Shown: piece by piece, positions 11,704 to 12,159 of the stretch
Position numbering within the stretch: position 1 is the first letter of the stretch
How the letters are laid out: the number at the start of each line of letters is the position of its first letter
Assembly (NCBI GenBank): GCA_902783825.1
Contig: CACZSJ010000028.1
Span: 1 to 12,159 of the forward strand
DNA length: 12,159 bases
Reading direction: 5' to 3'
Source: Oscillospiraceae bacterium
GTDB taxonomy: Bacteria > Bacillota > Clostridia > Oscillospirales > Oscillospiraceae
The notes under the pieces: generated by a model
The model's database searches: none
What the model saw: only the letters and a program-made list of their open reading frames with translations
Told to the model about the DNA's origin: nothing
Made by a program: the position numbers and the translations under genes

Positions 11704-12159
11704 TTACAGGAGCCTCGCCTTGGGTTGGGCCACGCAGCAAAACTTGAAGTCTCGCCCCAGGGCGGCCGCCGCGGCAGAGGCCGCCTGCTCCTCCTGAAAC
11801 ACGCCGAAGACCGCCGAGCCCGTGCCGGTCATCATGGCGCTCAGCGCGCCGCTGTCTAACAAACGGCTCTTGATTTCCGCCACGGTACGCATGCGACGAT
11901 CCGGCACGTCCTCAAAGACATTGTACATCCGCCGACACAGCTCCCGCAGGGAGCCCTCCTCCACCGCCTGCAGCAGGCCGGCCGTGTCGGGATGTCGACG
12001 CAGTGGCGTCTCGTCCAGCTTGCGAAACAGCTCCGGCGTGGAGATGGAGAAGCTGGGCTTACAGATCACAAAATAGCAGGGCGGCAGCGGCGGCAAATCG
12101 CTGAGCTGCTCGCCCCGGCCCTGGGCCAGGGCGGTCCCTCCGGCCACGCAAAATGCCAC
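11704..12159 (-). CDS. ispE: 4-diphosphocytidyl-2-C-methyl-D-erythritol kinase, C-terminal part
   Basis: The last 151 codons of IspE, open to the window edge. The first visible codon is GTG read as internal Val, not a start. IspE is the GHMP-family kinase that phosphorylates CDP-methylerythritol in the methylerythritol phosphate route to isoprenoid precursors. The visible start, A-F-C-V-A-G-G-T-A-L-A-Q-G-R-G-E, matches the conserved F-x-x-x-G-G-T-A-x-x-x-G-R-G-E block. Next come K-P-S-F-S-I-S-T-P-E-L-F and the GHMP C-terminal motif M-M-T-G-T-G-S-A-V-F-G-V-F. A bacterium using this route would be sensitive to its loss. It is followed after 30 bases by spoIIR on the same strand. Confidence 0.93.
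   Translation of the reverse strand: MAFCVAGGTALAQGRGEQLSDLPPLPPCYFVICKPSFSISTPELFRKLDETPLRRHPDTAGLLQAVEEGSLRELCRRMYNVFEDVPDRRMRTVAEIKSRLLDSGALSAMMTGTGSAVFGVFQEEQAASAAAAALGRDFKFCCVAQPKARLL

Noticed and set aside
1..12159. CRISPR arrays, tRNA or rRNA genes, IS ends
   Set aside because: No regularly spaced repeats, cloverleaf sequences or transposase frames were found on reading both strands.

Overview
The window looks like a chromosomal segment of an anaerobic, endospore-forming member of the Clostridia (Bacillota), probably near the Oscillospiraceae/Ruminococcaceae. The evidence is a SpoIIR gene, the Firmicutes-type radical SAM protein HemZ, a CarD-family regulator, strong GGAGG ribosome binding sites, sigma-A-like promoters and a GC content of roughly 60% judged by eye. 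The family assignment is inference; no rRNA or other marker is present. No CRISPR array, tRNA, rRNA, IS element or phage structural gene was seen.

Left part (1-2916). The window opens in the 3' end of a surface protein gene with an Ig-like domain, closed by a strong terminator. On the minus strand follows gap (glyceraldehyde-3-phosphate dehydrogenase), with its own terminator, promoter and a hairpin in its leader. Divergent from it is a PAS/histidine-kinase-like protein whose ATPase domain is intact but whose phospho-acceptor His is a Tyr.

DNA-damage module (2923-5068). A self-cleaving HTH-S24 (LexA/CI-like) repressor and a Y-family DNA polymerase are divergently transcribed from a 156-bp region. 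Each promoter has its -10 box inside a copy of the same 13-bp operator-like sequence, which makes a compact, probably autoregulated, damage-inducible mutagenesis unit.

Middle (5085-8338). hemZ and a short uridine-kinase-like nucleoside kinase form a minus-strand operon in which the stop of one abuts the start of the next. It is read from a near-consensus promoter through a leader of about 120 nt. A CarD-family regulator is transcribed divergently and ends at a strong terminator.

Right part (8351-12159), all on the minus strand. ispE (cut by the window edge) and spoIIR lie first in transcription order. Then come a CPBP-family membrane protease and a TetR-type regulator, behind a promoter that carries two exact 18-bp copies of an operator-like dyad. 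Last is a fumarylacetoacetate hydrolase-family enzyme with its own candidate promoter. No stretch longer than 300 bases lacks a gene; the largest gaps (1529-1802, 3613-3768, 7512-7801, 10810-11022) hold the regulatory features listed.

The two most interesting points are the duplicated operators that make the repressor/polymerase pair and the TetR/CPBP pair look like self-contained switches. The Tyr-for-His kinase comes next. I did not find convincing evidence of an entirely new system.
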